From Lenzites betulinus (lineage: Eukaryota > Basidiomycota > Agaricomycetes > Polyporales > Polyporaceae): 64,000 bases of DNA. The position numbers and the translations under genes were made by a program. The notes under the pieces are model-generated. The model made no database searches, was not told the origin of the DNA, and saw only the letters and a program-made list of their open reading frames with translations. Shown in pieces: positions 1-10,886 of the stretch; within the stretch, counting starts at the first letter, position 1; every line of letters begins with the position of its first letter. The stretch lies in NCBI GenBank assembly GCA_022264855.1, contig JABYQU010000069.1:98826-162825 (forward strand), in the 5' to 3' direction.

Positions 1-1296
1 GTGCTCCAACACACTGGACCGTGAGCACTTAAGTCCCATCGGAGAGATTTCGAGCTGACCAGTTAATACAGGACACTCGATGTATGTTGCTGCTTGCTTT
101 CCCACATACTGTTCTTACATTGGTTTTCATGATCGTAGCATCATGCCTGGGTTGCAGCTATTGTGGCGTTCTCCGTTCAGATGTTCTTCCTCTACCGCAT
201 ATATGTCTGTGCGTGTCGTGAATAGCCAGAGCGTGTTAGTGACCTTGATTGACTTACTACTCACATCAGTTAGCGGTGGGAAAAAGTTGCTGCCTCTCCT
301 GATTGTAAGTTATTTTGATCACGAGCTGCGCGATGGGCTTACTTTCGCTTCATACCTGCAGATACCTTTGTCCCTCTGGCAGATTGGTGAGTTATAGAAC
401 ACTCGCTGTGTGTGCAAGGCTAAAATGTCTCGCACAATGTGAACTATAGTTGGGGCTATCCGTACGTCCGTCTCGTCATATATCTGCAAGTTGTGGTCAC
501 TTATCTTTTCCTACTACAGCCTTCGATGTTTGGCTGTAGGACTCTACCTGTTTTCTATGCAGAGTAGAATGCTACTAAGTGTCTTGAAATTTTAGGTTCG
601 AGGATCGGAGTATCACGGCATTATCCAGCCGCCGCAGCGTTGTAGGTGAATAGTCTGGGTTCCCTCGCAGTGCTTGAGAGCAGTTCATAGGCTTTTGAAC
701 TGGCCGTTCGTGCAGCAACCGTGACAGTAGATGTCACGATCACATCGGCAATGGTCTACCTCCTCCTTCAAAATCGCCGGAATGAATTCACCAGGTATGG
801 TCCAAATATCTCCGAATCAAGGCCGCTGTGCTGATAAATTGGGACATCCAAGGCAAAGCCGGCTCGTATACAGGCTGATAGTGCTCACTGTGAACACCGG
901 ATTTTGGACAGCAGTGCTCGCGCTCATTGATTTGGTCTTGGTCAGTTGCGACTGCCATTTGTGATCTCTGCGCATTACATTCACGCACGCATCCCGGTCC
1001 AGATCGCGGTATTCCCCTCGGGCTCCCACTTTTGCGTGGTGGACTTTCCCATCAGCGCGCTTTACGTGAACGCGCTGCTTGCGAATCTGAACGCCCGGCA
1101 CTTCCTGCACCGCACTGACATGCAGTATAGCAGCAATGTGGATGAGATGGGCGTGAACGCTTTTGCTCTCCGCGACATCACGTCGAGTGCGGGGACAGGC
1201 ACGACCGTGAAAGATGCAGTACGTAGCCCAGAGTTGAGTATCTGTGCATGGAGTCGCTTACGTGCGTGCAGGGCTCTCAGGTTGTCTTGCGCATAG
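1..1296 (+). CDS. DUF6534-family membrane protein, 5' end outside window
   Basis: This is the 3' part of a multi-exon gene for a basidiomycete seven-helix membrane protein of unknown function (DUF6534 type). Readable exons are about 159-219 (AIVAFSVQMFFLYRIYVCAC), about 275-303 (SGGKKLLPLLI), about 358-383 (IPLSLWQIG), about 860-938 (RLIVLTVNTGFWTAVLALID) and about 1001-1214, which holds the family hallmark ALYVNALLANLNAR. Introns with GT-AG borders separate them; the one at about 939-1000 joins ALIDLVL to the AVFPSGSHF exon. The stretch 420-730 is poorly readable and may hold degraded exons. The last exon may end at the stop at 1294-1296 or splice again near 1219. Family assignment rests on motif recognition. 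The gene may be decaying, because the middle exons do not join cleanly. Confidence 0.6.
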
Positions 1297-1439
1297 GGGC
1301 ACCGTCCTCCAAACGCTCGCTGGACCCGGGAGCAAAGGCAAGTACCAGTATATATATCATCCAGATGGCTCTCTCTGGCTCACTTCGATCGTTCATTCGC
1401 AGGCCATCTGCACCATCTGAGCCAGCAAAAATAACGAGA

Positions 1440-1900
1440 TCGAGAGAGAGAGAGAGACAACCAGAGAGGTGGAGGGGGCGATAGAATATGTATGCGAGCG
1501 AGCGAAATCCAAGTAGACATGAGTCAAGGTCGGGCGGCACGTTGCATGAGGGATTCAGGAACTTCAACACCATCTTCAACGACACGACACGACTACGACG
1601 ACAACCACAAGTGCAGCACTGCGCCAGGCTGACGGTCTTCTCGTCGAGGCACCAAATCGCGATGTGCCTCTCCGGCCGGCCCGTCGGCCGTAGCGCTGGT
1701 AGCGTGACAATATTGCTCCCATTATTGCTGCTCTTGTACTTCAGCCGAGCGCCCTCGAACTTGCTCTGCACTATCTTCATTGACTCCTCATACGGCGGCT
1801 TCGACTATCCCGCGCACCTCCTCCTGGTAGTACAGCGGTCGCGCACGCGCGTCTGGGAACGGAGGAACGAATTCATGTCTCACGTTGGACACCAAGCCTT
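1440..1900 (-). pseudogene. Degenerate copy of the noxR 3' end (PB1 region)
   Basis: On the minus strand this stretch aligns with the last exon and 3' flank of the intact noxR gene at 10,887-13,575. The end of the PB1 domain is recognisable as RHIAIWCLDEK, against RLEIWCLDE in the intact gene. The segment SMKIVQSKFEG matches EFMEMVQRKFG, and the preceding YYQEEVRG matches YYREEVRG. The residue after the conserved E is Lys rather than a stop, and the middle of the domain is scrambled. The homology continues into the 3' flank (GA-rich tract, then 'aggaacttcaacaccatcttcaa' against 'ggaacttcaccatcttcaa'). It is a non-functional fragment created by duplication of the end of noxR. Confidence 0.75.
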
Positions 1901-2139
1901 CTCCTCGATGTCCTCACCCTCACCCTCACTCTAACTCCTCCTCAGCGCTCAGCCCTTGCCCGCAAGATCTGAGATTGCAGGCCTCAGTGTAATTCTCCTG
2001 CACCAAAACAGAGTCAGACCTGGAGTATCACTGATCTATGTTCACCCAAACGTCCACAAGTACGTCAGGCATGGCACATGGACCCCCGCTGACAACTTAT
2101 AACTGTCCATCTGTCCAGCATCTTGTCACTCATCTGTAG

Positions 2140-3277
2140 ACGATCTGCTGACCTCAAGTAGCGTCGAAAATGCTCGGAATATCTCATAGCGTCGGGCTTC
2201 CAGCGGTGCTACGTGCCGACGACGCCTGCCACCATAATACAGTGACTCAGCATCGCTCTTGCCCTCTGCAGATGGTTCGGCGCCGACCTCGCTCTCGACA
2301 CTTGTGCAAGGGCAGATAACAAGCCGGGTCCCTCGTAAGTGCTCGCCCTTCCTTCCGTTCCGAGTCGCACTGTGGAACTCCGAGAGGTGTTAGTAGGTGC
2401 TCATCCGGTCATTTGCCAACTTGGCAGGAGATCTTCTTCGTGCACGGGCTGCAGAAGACGTGCCGCTGGGCGTGCGGCGCGTTCGAGGCGCACGCGCGCA
2501 ACGTCGAGGGCAGCCTCGGCGCGTAGTTCACGCCCGCGGGCAGCGTTGAGCTCAAGGTCAAGTTCGGCAGCCACGACGCAGCGTGGCAGCACTTCAACTA
2601 CGGGCCGTCGAAGGACCCGTGCACGCCCGTGTCTGAGACGGCGGCACCGATGGACCCCGAGACCGCTCCGTTCAACCAGTGTATCTTCCTGAACTACTAC
2701 AAGGTGAAGCGGCGTCTCCACCTGTGGAGGGCGCGCTTCATGGAGGCGGGCGCGGGCCCGCACGAGCTGCCCGATGACGGGGACTCGGACAACTCCACGC
2801 AATACGCGGTGTTGAGTGGCGGACGGTCCAGTGACTCTGTTTCATCGAACTCGAGCGACTTTGGAGAGGTGCCCGAGCGGGGCATGGTGAGTGTGTCGAT
2901 CACGCAGCACGTTGGAAGGACGCGACACTGAAAGGCAGTATCGCTGTCGACAGCCATATGATCCTGTCGAGTTACTCCTCGACTATATCCTCGAGGTGGG
3001 CATGCGAGCTATCCTGCCAAGTCCGCATTCGTGGCTAACATCTTCAAAAGAACTCTGAAGCGTCCATCGCGATCGCGTGCGATACAGATCTGTATGTGCT
3101 TTTCCATGTAAGCTCACATCTATTCCTGAGGCTCGCACGTAAATAATGACATGCGGATGCAAGGATTCGGAGTTCCCAGGGGACGCCGCACTGGCAGCTG
3201 CTATCCACGAACGTAAACCGCCTATTGAAGTCGACGAGAGAGGAGGTAAACCACGCAGATCAGCATACATCGAGTAG
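2140..3277 (+). pseudogene. Broken conserved basidiomycete protein gene, function unknown
   Basis: One reading frame runs from about 2420 to 2886 and contains IFFVHGLQKTCRWACGAFEA, LKVKFGSHDAAWQHFNYGP, FNQCIFLNYYKVKRRL and AGAGPHELPDD. It is cut by an in-frame TAG at about 2524-2526. After a GT-AG intron (about 2887-2936) it continues as YDPVELLLDYILE, then NSEASIAIACDTDLYVLFH (about 3051-3109), then FPGDAALAAAIHERKPPIEV. The pieces read as one protein with ordinary fungal introns. I recall the LDYILE...IAxDxDLYxLF pattern from uncharacterised basidiomycete proteins but know no function. Possible upstream exons at 2180-2340 are uncertain. The internal stop makes it a probable pseudogene unless the stop is a sequence error. 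Confidence 0.5.
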
Positions 3278-3427
3278 GGTGCTAACGTCGCAGAATTTCC
3301 TTTGCCATACGCCACCCACAGCTGGGAAAGTGGCCGTGGACCACTCACGGGCCACATATGTGCCTATTGTACGCACGAGCAAGTTCGCGTAAATTCACCT
3401 GCTCAGCCAATCGCGGCTGATGCGGCC

Positions 3428-5869
3428 ATGTGGCTGCTCGACTCCTCTCTCATAGCGCTCAAGTGGTTCGACACTCCAGACGACATTGGTGCGCCATACG
3501 CCATGCTCTCTCATGTCTGGCAGAGCGACAGCAAACAGACCTTTCAAGATTTCGGCCCCCACTCTCCCTCCCCCATCTCCACGCGCGGCCTTGAGTCCTC
3601 GCGGCCTGCCTCTCCCGTCGCTGAACTTGCGCACGTCTCGCAAAGGATCAGAGGCTGTTGCACCTGTGCGCTCCCCGATGAGTACACCTTCGTCTGGATC
3701 GACACCTGCTGCATCAACAAGACGAGCAGCGCCGAGCTCTCCGAGGCGATCAACTCCATGTTCGACTGGTTATCCAAAGCGCGCATCTGTTAAGCCTTTC
3801 TCTACGATGTACCGCCAGACGATTCCCCCAGCGCCCCCGCCTCCGCGTTCCGGCGCAGCGTCTGGTTCACGCGCGGCTGAACGCTCCAAGAACTCGTCGC
3901 ACCCCTCTGCGTCGTCTTCCTCGCGCACGACTAGACGCCGATCGGCAGGAAAGCGGCGCTAGCCCCACTCGTGCAGGAGACCACCGGAATCGACGTGGGC
4001 GTGCTTACCTTCCATCGTAGACTGGACCACGTAAGCATCGCGCGACGCATGTCCTGGGCCGCGCACCGCAGAACACGGCGGCTTGGGGACGAGGCCTACT
4101 GCCTCATGGGCATCTTTGGCGTAAACATGCCGATAATCTACGGCGAGGGCGCGAAGGCGTTCCGTCGCCTCCAGGAGGAGATCATGCGGCAGTCAGCAGA
4201 CCACACACTCTTTGCCTAAGGCCACGTCATGCCACAGCACATACTCAGGGATGGGCTCGTCGCGGATTCGCACAGCCCATCCAACTCGCTCTTCGCTCCA
4301 TCACCTGCGGCTTTTTCTTGCTCGGCAAGTATGTCGCCTATCTCGGCAGAAGACCTCGCGTTCCGGACGGATGGGCTCTGCGGTCCCTCTGAGCTTGATG
4401 ATTCGCAGGTAAGATGAGCCCCGAATGCTCAAGAGTTATAGTCCTGTTCGCTGATTGAGAATCCGTAGCTTCTTCCCGAGTTCACGCTCACAAGCCACGG
4501 TGTCCGCTGCCGGTTGCCAGTGATCAACGGTGGGGAGTACGCGTTGGCCGTGCTCGCGTGCTATGATACCCCCGACAGCTGCGTCGCCCTGGTCCTCCAC
4601 CGGCGTCGGCACATCGCCCACACACATCCCCATTTCCTCGTCGGTGCCTACTTTGCGGAGCATGGTGACGACGACAGGTGCCCACAGCTGCCGGGCGCGT
4701 TGGAGCCACGCAAGACCCAAGGCTACCGCCTCATGCGTCTCATGCACGGCGCGCGCCACTCCGATCTCTTGTCCGCCCTAACGCAACCTGTGACATGCGG
4801 CCCGAGGGAATCTAAACGCATCAAGCTCTCCGCTCAACAGACAGAAGTTTACATTGCCCACCGTCCCTCTGTCCACCCCCATCCATGGCTCCGTCTGACC
4901 GAGCCCATGCACATCGCGTTCCCGCCGTGGTTCGCCACCGTGCCCACTAAAGCAGGTTTCACCATCTGTCGCATCGGCACCGCCAGTGCCGCCCACGCTT
5001 CCACCACAGATCTGCAGGCCGCCGACTGACGGGCGCCCTCCCTGCCCGAATCGTGGACGCCAGATGACACCGATGGCACCCTCGCGCTCACCTTCGCGCA
5101 CCGCCGTACAGGCGAGGTATTCACCATCCACCTCGGCCAGTGTGACACCGCGCATGGGCTCTGGGCGTCCGTTACGACAACCCCCGCTGGGGCCACCGAT
5201 GGCGTGTACGCCTATGTCCTTGACCGCCACCCCGACCCCACACCTCCAACCATCGACCCCCCGCTGACCGCGACTCCGCCGGTTAGGGCAAGCGGCCATT
5301 CCCCTACCGCCCGACTCTCCCCCGCCACCCTTGGTAGTAGCAGCAGTGGCATTCCCGCCACCCGACGCCCGCCGACGCGCAAGGCAAGCATGGACCTCCG
5401 GCTCAGCGGGCCACCGAGCCTGTCCCCGCCCACGCCCGCGCCAAGCCGGCATCGCACGCGTTCGCCGTCGCCGCTGCACGCGCGTTTCGGGTGCGCGCAA
5501 TACCACCTGAACGCGTGGGCGACGGGCGCGCGCGCATTCGGGGACAGCAAGCGTACGGTGCGGCTCGCGTTCAGTCGGTGGCCGCGCGGGGACACGTACG
5601 CGCTTGACGTCGCGCTCGAGGGGAGCGTGTACGCGCCCGATGCGGGTGATGTCCATGATCCTCAGATGGTGCTCATCAAGGCCAAGAAGCTGAATGTGCG
5701 GGGGAAGAAAAGGGAGAAGGTGTTAGCGCGGAAGGTCACCGGCGGGAGTGCTGCTGCCGTGGATACCGACCCCGACGTGTCGGTTTTGCTCGACAATGTC
5801 CAGCCGGAGGAGGATGGCGTGTCCTATCCCGGTGCATTACCTGCCATCGTTGTGTACGGGCCGCAATAG
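3428..5869 (+). pseudogene. HET-domain protein pseudogene with five in-frame stops
   Basis: The frame starting at ATG 3428 (MWLLDSSLIALKWF) can be followed to the stop at 5869. It is a close paralogue of the intact HET gene at 18,299. HET-domain blocks are clear: YAMLSHVWQ, FVWIDTCCINK, SAELSEAINSMFDWL, ARRMSWAAHRRTRR and YCLMGIFGVNMPIIYGEGAKA. The frame is broken by TAA (3791-3793), then TGA and TAG within 3870-3935, TAA (4217-4219) and TGA (5027-5029). By comparison with the paralogue four of the five lie where Trp is expected and one replaces Tyr. A 60-bp GT-AG intron at 4409-4468 keeps the frame. Downstream, the C-terminal half (LPVINGGEYALAVLACYDT to FGDSKRTVRLAFSRWP) is still recognisable. 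HET proteins act in fungal allorecognition cell death; this copy is almost certainly dead. Confidence 0.85.
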
Positions 5870-6492
5870 TCGCAATCACGGTCGCTTGTAAATTCTGTGG
5901 CAAGGAAGCACACTGGTACTCCACACCGCCCAAGGTGCATGCAATGCCATCACGACTCGGCGGGGAGGTATATGACAGAATGCGGTCGCTGGCCATCATC
6001 GTACGGGTTGTTTGTGACTGCAAATCACCTCTTCCATCGTCTATCGGTTTCGGGAATGTTCACGCACAAATTAGACTTTCCGTAGGCGCATCGCGCACTC
6101 TACCAGCTCATCTTCGAAGCCATCGGCAGCGCGGAGGCGGGCGACCGGCGGAGCACAAAACGCTAGCGCACGCACGTTGCCCAGAGGAGCGCGTCGAGGA
6201 AGAACATGACCCCGAGGAAGAAGACATGCTGGGCGAGCGCGCAGATGTACTCCGAAATGCTGACAACATACTATGAAGGGAGAGAAGCAGGTGGTTCGGG
6301 AAGGGGAATAAGCGACTGACGAGCACACTATGAAGACTACTTGTTACAGGCCCGTTCAAACTGATGGCAGGTGCACACCAACATCTGAGGTCAACCTCGA
6401 GTCAAACGACTCCTCCTGATTTGAAGGGATGATTACCTATACGTGTTGCCGGTACTACTGCGACATAGAAGAACACATCTCATCTCTCGTGA
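5870..6492. other. Intergenic; short hydrophobic/acidic repeat segment at 6180-6290
   Basis: No gene is recognisable. At about 6290-6185 the minus strand reads SEYICALAQHVFFLGVMFFL, a possible membrane helix, while the plus strand reads the acidic EEHDPEEEDMLGERADVLR. A related segment occurs at about 47,310-47,440, also just downstream of an F-box gene, and another at about 53,450-53,600. Confidence 0.4.
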
Positions 6493-8514
6493 TCATTCAT
6501 CCTTGATGATACTGGTTGTAAATCACGTTAGCGGCCACGATGAGCAACGAACATATACACACTCACTCAAACCCATACAGCGATCCATCGTAGAACTCCT
6601 CTGGCTTCCAGTACGATACATGAAATCGTCCCTCCATTTCTCGGCTTCCCTCCCCTTCCTCGCGTACAATCCGATACGGATACCATTGATTAGTTCGGCA
6701 GTAGAGAGGAATTAGAAAACAGATGTTTTCTAATGTTACAGGAAGTGTACGCGCCAAGGTCGTCGCCTCCTGCGCGAGGGTTTCGAAGAGCCTCTGAGTG
6801 TATTCCACGTGCGCCTTTGCAACCCATGGCTCATCGTATCGACCCTCATACGCCCTCACATGCGGATCGGTGAGGGTGCCCCGGTTGAGTAGAGGCAGGT
6901 AGTTGAAGTCCAAGTAGATCATGAGGAGGCGCAAGTCGGTCACCCCGCGCAGGCAGTCTGCTATTTGTTCCTGCAGACGTCACATATATCAGCATTCGGT
7001 TCACCTGGCCAAGAACGGTAAAAACTCTATTTACGGTGCAGATATCTGGCCGAGTGGCCTGCCGATAGCGGTGGATACGCAGGACCTTGAGATGAGGGTA
7101 GAAGAGCGGGATGTGACGGAGTAATAGCTCATCGTGAGTGTCCACAAAATATTCTACGTCAAGGATGGTGAGCCGAGGCGCTCTTACTCTGCGCAGCATG
7201 TTCAGCATTTCAGAGGAACAGGGAACGATCGACGACCAGCTCGCACGCAGCTCCCCAGTGAAACGCCGCATCTCCGGGCCAAATTTATAGTGGCGAGGCC
7301 AGCAGCGCAGCGAGAGACTTTGTAGAGAAGGGGGGAGATGAGCATAGAGCTCGTCATTAGGGTTTGGGTGCGTGAGGAATACTCGCTCAAGCTCCGGCCA
7401 TTCGTACGAGCCCTTGATTGAGGACGGCCAAATAGGCGGCGAAATCATGGTTGTGTTAGTGGGTTCTGCGAAGCGGAGCGACAATTCCCGGAGGCGGGGC
7501 ATGCGCCCAAGCGCCACAACAAGAGGGGGGCCATCTTCGTACAGCGGCCTCTCTCCATGAAGCGAGAGCTTCGTAAGCATCGGCCACGTCCAGAGATGCA
7601 TCTGATGGAGGGGGGAAGACTGCCAGTGGCTCGGGAGTTCGAGGATGCGCAGGGTGGCGCTCGTCCGCTCGAGTAGCAGAGACACTACCGATAACTCCAC
7701 TCCGGTGACTTGAGGCGACGCGCCGTTGTGGCCTAGATCGTACACCAAGGATTCCAGTGGTATCGATGGTGGAAAGAGATGTGGCGGCAGCAGCTCATCG
7801 TATGGGTGACAGAGCATCCCTTGAACGCTGAAGTGGCGTAGTTGTGGCGCAGAGAACATCGCCGATAGTAAGTACATGGGGACACCTAACCGCATGTTAG
7901 CAGCGATACGGTTAGGAATTTCGCCTTTGGTAAGACGTAGGCGAATACTATGCAAGCGCGGCATTGATTGCAAGGCGTTTTTGAGGAATTCACCGACGGG
8001 CCTTACCGAGGCGATATTGCATGCCCTCAACTCGTCAAGCTCTTTGATCTTGTGTGGCCACGGCAAAAGGTACCTCCTGCGCTCTTCGTCGATGTATATT
8101 GCCATATCCGCACGCCCGAAGGGACCCAGGAACGTGATGGTTCTCATTGAGGACCGTTAAATTAGTACATAGGTTTGATGTTTGTTTAAGAGCGCCCACT
8201 CACTGTACATGGCCCCGCAGAGAAGGAGGGATCAACTCCAGGTCCGTGTTTGGATTGAGACCAGCCGAGTGCACAGTGCAGCGGCGGAAAAGCACGGGCA
8301 TGCATATACTTCTCAGCCATTTGCATGTCATAGACAGCGGGCGCAAGCCGTATGCGCTCGGGTTGTAGTATTCGGGTCTGGGTGCGAGCAGCTCGCACAC
8401 CAGAGTAAGGCTATCGCCGTCGAGCCGGCCCAAGCCATGCTGATCATGAGCTAGTGAGCGGAGTGCTCTGGATCCACATGACGACGTGCTTACTTTTGGC
8501 CAATCATAAGACAT
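6493..8514 (-). CDS. F-box-like/LRR protein, copy 1
   Basis: Exons (minus): 8514-8494, 8439-8204, 8142-7035, 6970 to about 6566, and a short last exon 6511-6493. The start MSYDWPK, the 54-bp first intron and the HVQ/TITFLGPF junction are conserved in copies 2 and 3. The N-terminus (GRLDGDSLTLVCELL to PLSMTCKWLRSICMPVLFRR) looks like an F-box. It is followed by about 400 residues of leucine-rich repeat-like sequence (LTKLSLHGERPL, RLRELSLRFAEP, LQSLSLRCWP) and the tail HVSYWKPEEFYDGSLYGFE. F-box/LRR proteins normally recruit substrates to SCF ubiquitin ligases; no partner can be inferred. The TGA directly after FE (6563-6565) overlaps a splice donor; splicing gives the end DIIKDE instead. All exons are open. 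This copy differs at many positions from copies 2 and 3 except for one block shared with copy 2. Confidence 0.8.
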
Positions 8515-10886
8515 AGATGAGAAGGCTGTCCGAGCGAGCAGAGGCGAGTTGGGAGCGAGACTTGAGGACTTGCGCAGTGGTGGCCCGTGGGATGCAGAGT
8601 GCGGGGACGACAGACGATCCAAAGGCACCTATTTGGTGCCAATATGTCTATATATGGCAGATGCGGTCAAATCATACGGCCGGACCCAATCTCTTAAACA
8701 TATCTCGTAAGGCGTTAGTATTACTGTTCTCTTGGCACTTGTCGCCCGCCTGATTTCGACTTTTGTGCACACACGCGCTCTGCGAGCACCTCCAAGTCCT
8801 TGATATATATCTCGCTTATTTCTCCACAGCGAGATATCTTAGCTTTATTTCTCCCCCAATGTATTTTTCTCATTTGCGCGCAGAGGATCGAGTGGCACGC
8901 CTACCAGATTTGTCGGGGGTCCTTTCATGTAAGCGCTTGCTGATCCCGCGACTCCGAATTAGTTTTCTCTCTCTCTCTCCTTCGTCCGTTCCTGTCCGTT
9001 CACCCCTTCCCCAACCCTAATAGAGGGCTACGTCGCTTCGCTTATCGTCTGGTGGGTACGGTATACACGACCGGTCGACTAGTCGGCGCCCTCATGAATT
9101 CCCAGGTTTATATGTCTCTGCCCTCTGGCCCGGGACCTATATTGCTGTTTTAATACGATGGGAAGCATTCAAGCATTCGAGTTCTCGCCGCTCGTGCCTC
9201 GCTCTGCCAAGAAGCCGCCGCCGCATACTGTCTGGCAGACTCCGGATTATCGTCAGTGAGATCTGAGCCGTGTTGAGCCGTGTTCCGAAGGGAGACACGA
9301 CAGTCCGTGTGAGACGTGCGGTGCTAAAGGTGGTTGGCGAGAGATTCTTTGGCATGGAAACATATGTACGGCCTAAGTTAGTGCACACTATCATACTACA
9401 TGGGTACCGCCTGCTTCGCAACACGACTGTAGGTGTCCGACCGCTGCCCCTATACAGCTTGGCTGGTGTCGAACTTGTCACTGACAGGCAGCAAGCACTG
9501 TTCTCCCAGGTTGCTGTCCTGGAGCGCTAGGCGAACGTAGGGGACACCATATCTTGGCATGTGCATGGCCACCCAGAACCAATTCTGCCGCCATAGTCAG
9601 TGGCATGCTCGCGCTCCACGGCGGTATGGGCTGCGACATACCAAACCGAGAATGGAACGTTCGGTAAGTCCGTCAGAGCATATCAACAGTGCAGGGCCCT
9701 CGCTCGCGCCTGCCAGGCTGCAGTACTGACGTCGACCTCGCAGTGACCGTCTGTTCTCTCCTCACATCCGAGTACTGGAGGCTCAGAACCGATGTCCCAG
9801 GTGGCGGCGGAACCGAGACCCCATGTGGCGCACCCGAGCTTCTGCGGCTCCAGCGCACTGGACGATGCATATACATGCCCGGTGGCGAGTACTTACTGCG
9901 CGGTGGCACGCCCACTCCGCGTTCTCCGTCGGACCTTCAAGTTCCCGCACAGGTCTGGGGCATCGACGGAATGGGATTGATCCTGTCTCCGGTCTCGGGG
10001 AGCGGGGAGCGGCCTGGGTGGGCAGCAGTCGCGCCACCTGGTCGCGCGAGAGCGGGCGTGGGCGTGTTTCCCTCGAGTCACAAGTTACGACTTGTCCGAA
10101 CACACCTAACTTGGCAAGGGTGCGTGCAGCGGAAATTGCGAGAAACGGTCGTTTGTCGGAGCAGTCTTTTTCCTGCTGAGGGGCACATTGAGAGAATGCG
10201 GAGTGTCGGGTGAGTCCTTAACTTAGTGGAGATAGTAATCGCGCACCAGGAGCGGGCTGATTCTTGCAGCTGGACGTATCCTAAAACACGCCGTAACTCA
10301 GCTCCCCACAGTTCAACGCTTTGTCCCCATGGCGCCGCGGCGCCCGCCGCCCACAGGTTCACGTTTCTTGCAATTGCTGAAAACGCGAGCGAACACCGCC
10401 AAGTCAGCTTTCGTCGTACCTCGTCGTACCTCGACAGCCAAATGAACATACCACAAAGTACGCACGCGGCACAACCCGGCCAAACACCCAACCAAACACC
10501 CGAACAAACACCCGCCAACTCGCACACGGACACGTGTGCCGGCCCGCCGCCAAGGCCCAATTGTACACCGTTTATAATTAGATAATAGTGGTATATAGCA
10601 CAGGGTAAAAACATGGAGAGGAGAGAGCTCGAGAGGAGACTGCCAGAGAGACGGAGACGGAGACGGAGAGAATGTGTGTGTGTGCGAGCGAACGAGCGAG
10701 ATCCGAGCGGACATCCGGGATAGAGGGAGAGAGGGATAGAGGGAGAGGCTGGGCGGTAGGTACATTGCATGCGGTGCGAAATCCGGAACTTCACCATCTT
10801 CAAGAATGTGACACGACGACTCTACGACGAGAACCACGGCGACGACTGCCACGAGCGACGAGAACCACGACTCCACGAGCGCGCGC
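8515..10886. other. Gene-poor stretch between F-box copy 1 and noxR
   Basis: No convincing gene. A possible first exon on the plus strand at about 9161-9260 reads MGSIQAFEFSPLVP and ends before a GT donor, but no matching downstream exon was found. An open frame at 9689-10,213 and its antisense partners have no recognisable motif. The part from about 10,600 to 10,886 is the 3' flank of noxR; it is GA-rich on the plus strand and is partly duplicated at 1440-1620. Confidence 0.4.

Noticed and set aside
9689..10213. 174-codon plus-strand frame between F-box copy 1 and noxR
   Set aside because: No motif, no splice context, and overlapping open frames on the other strand; composition explains it.
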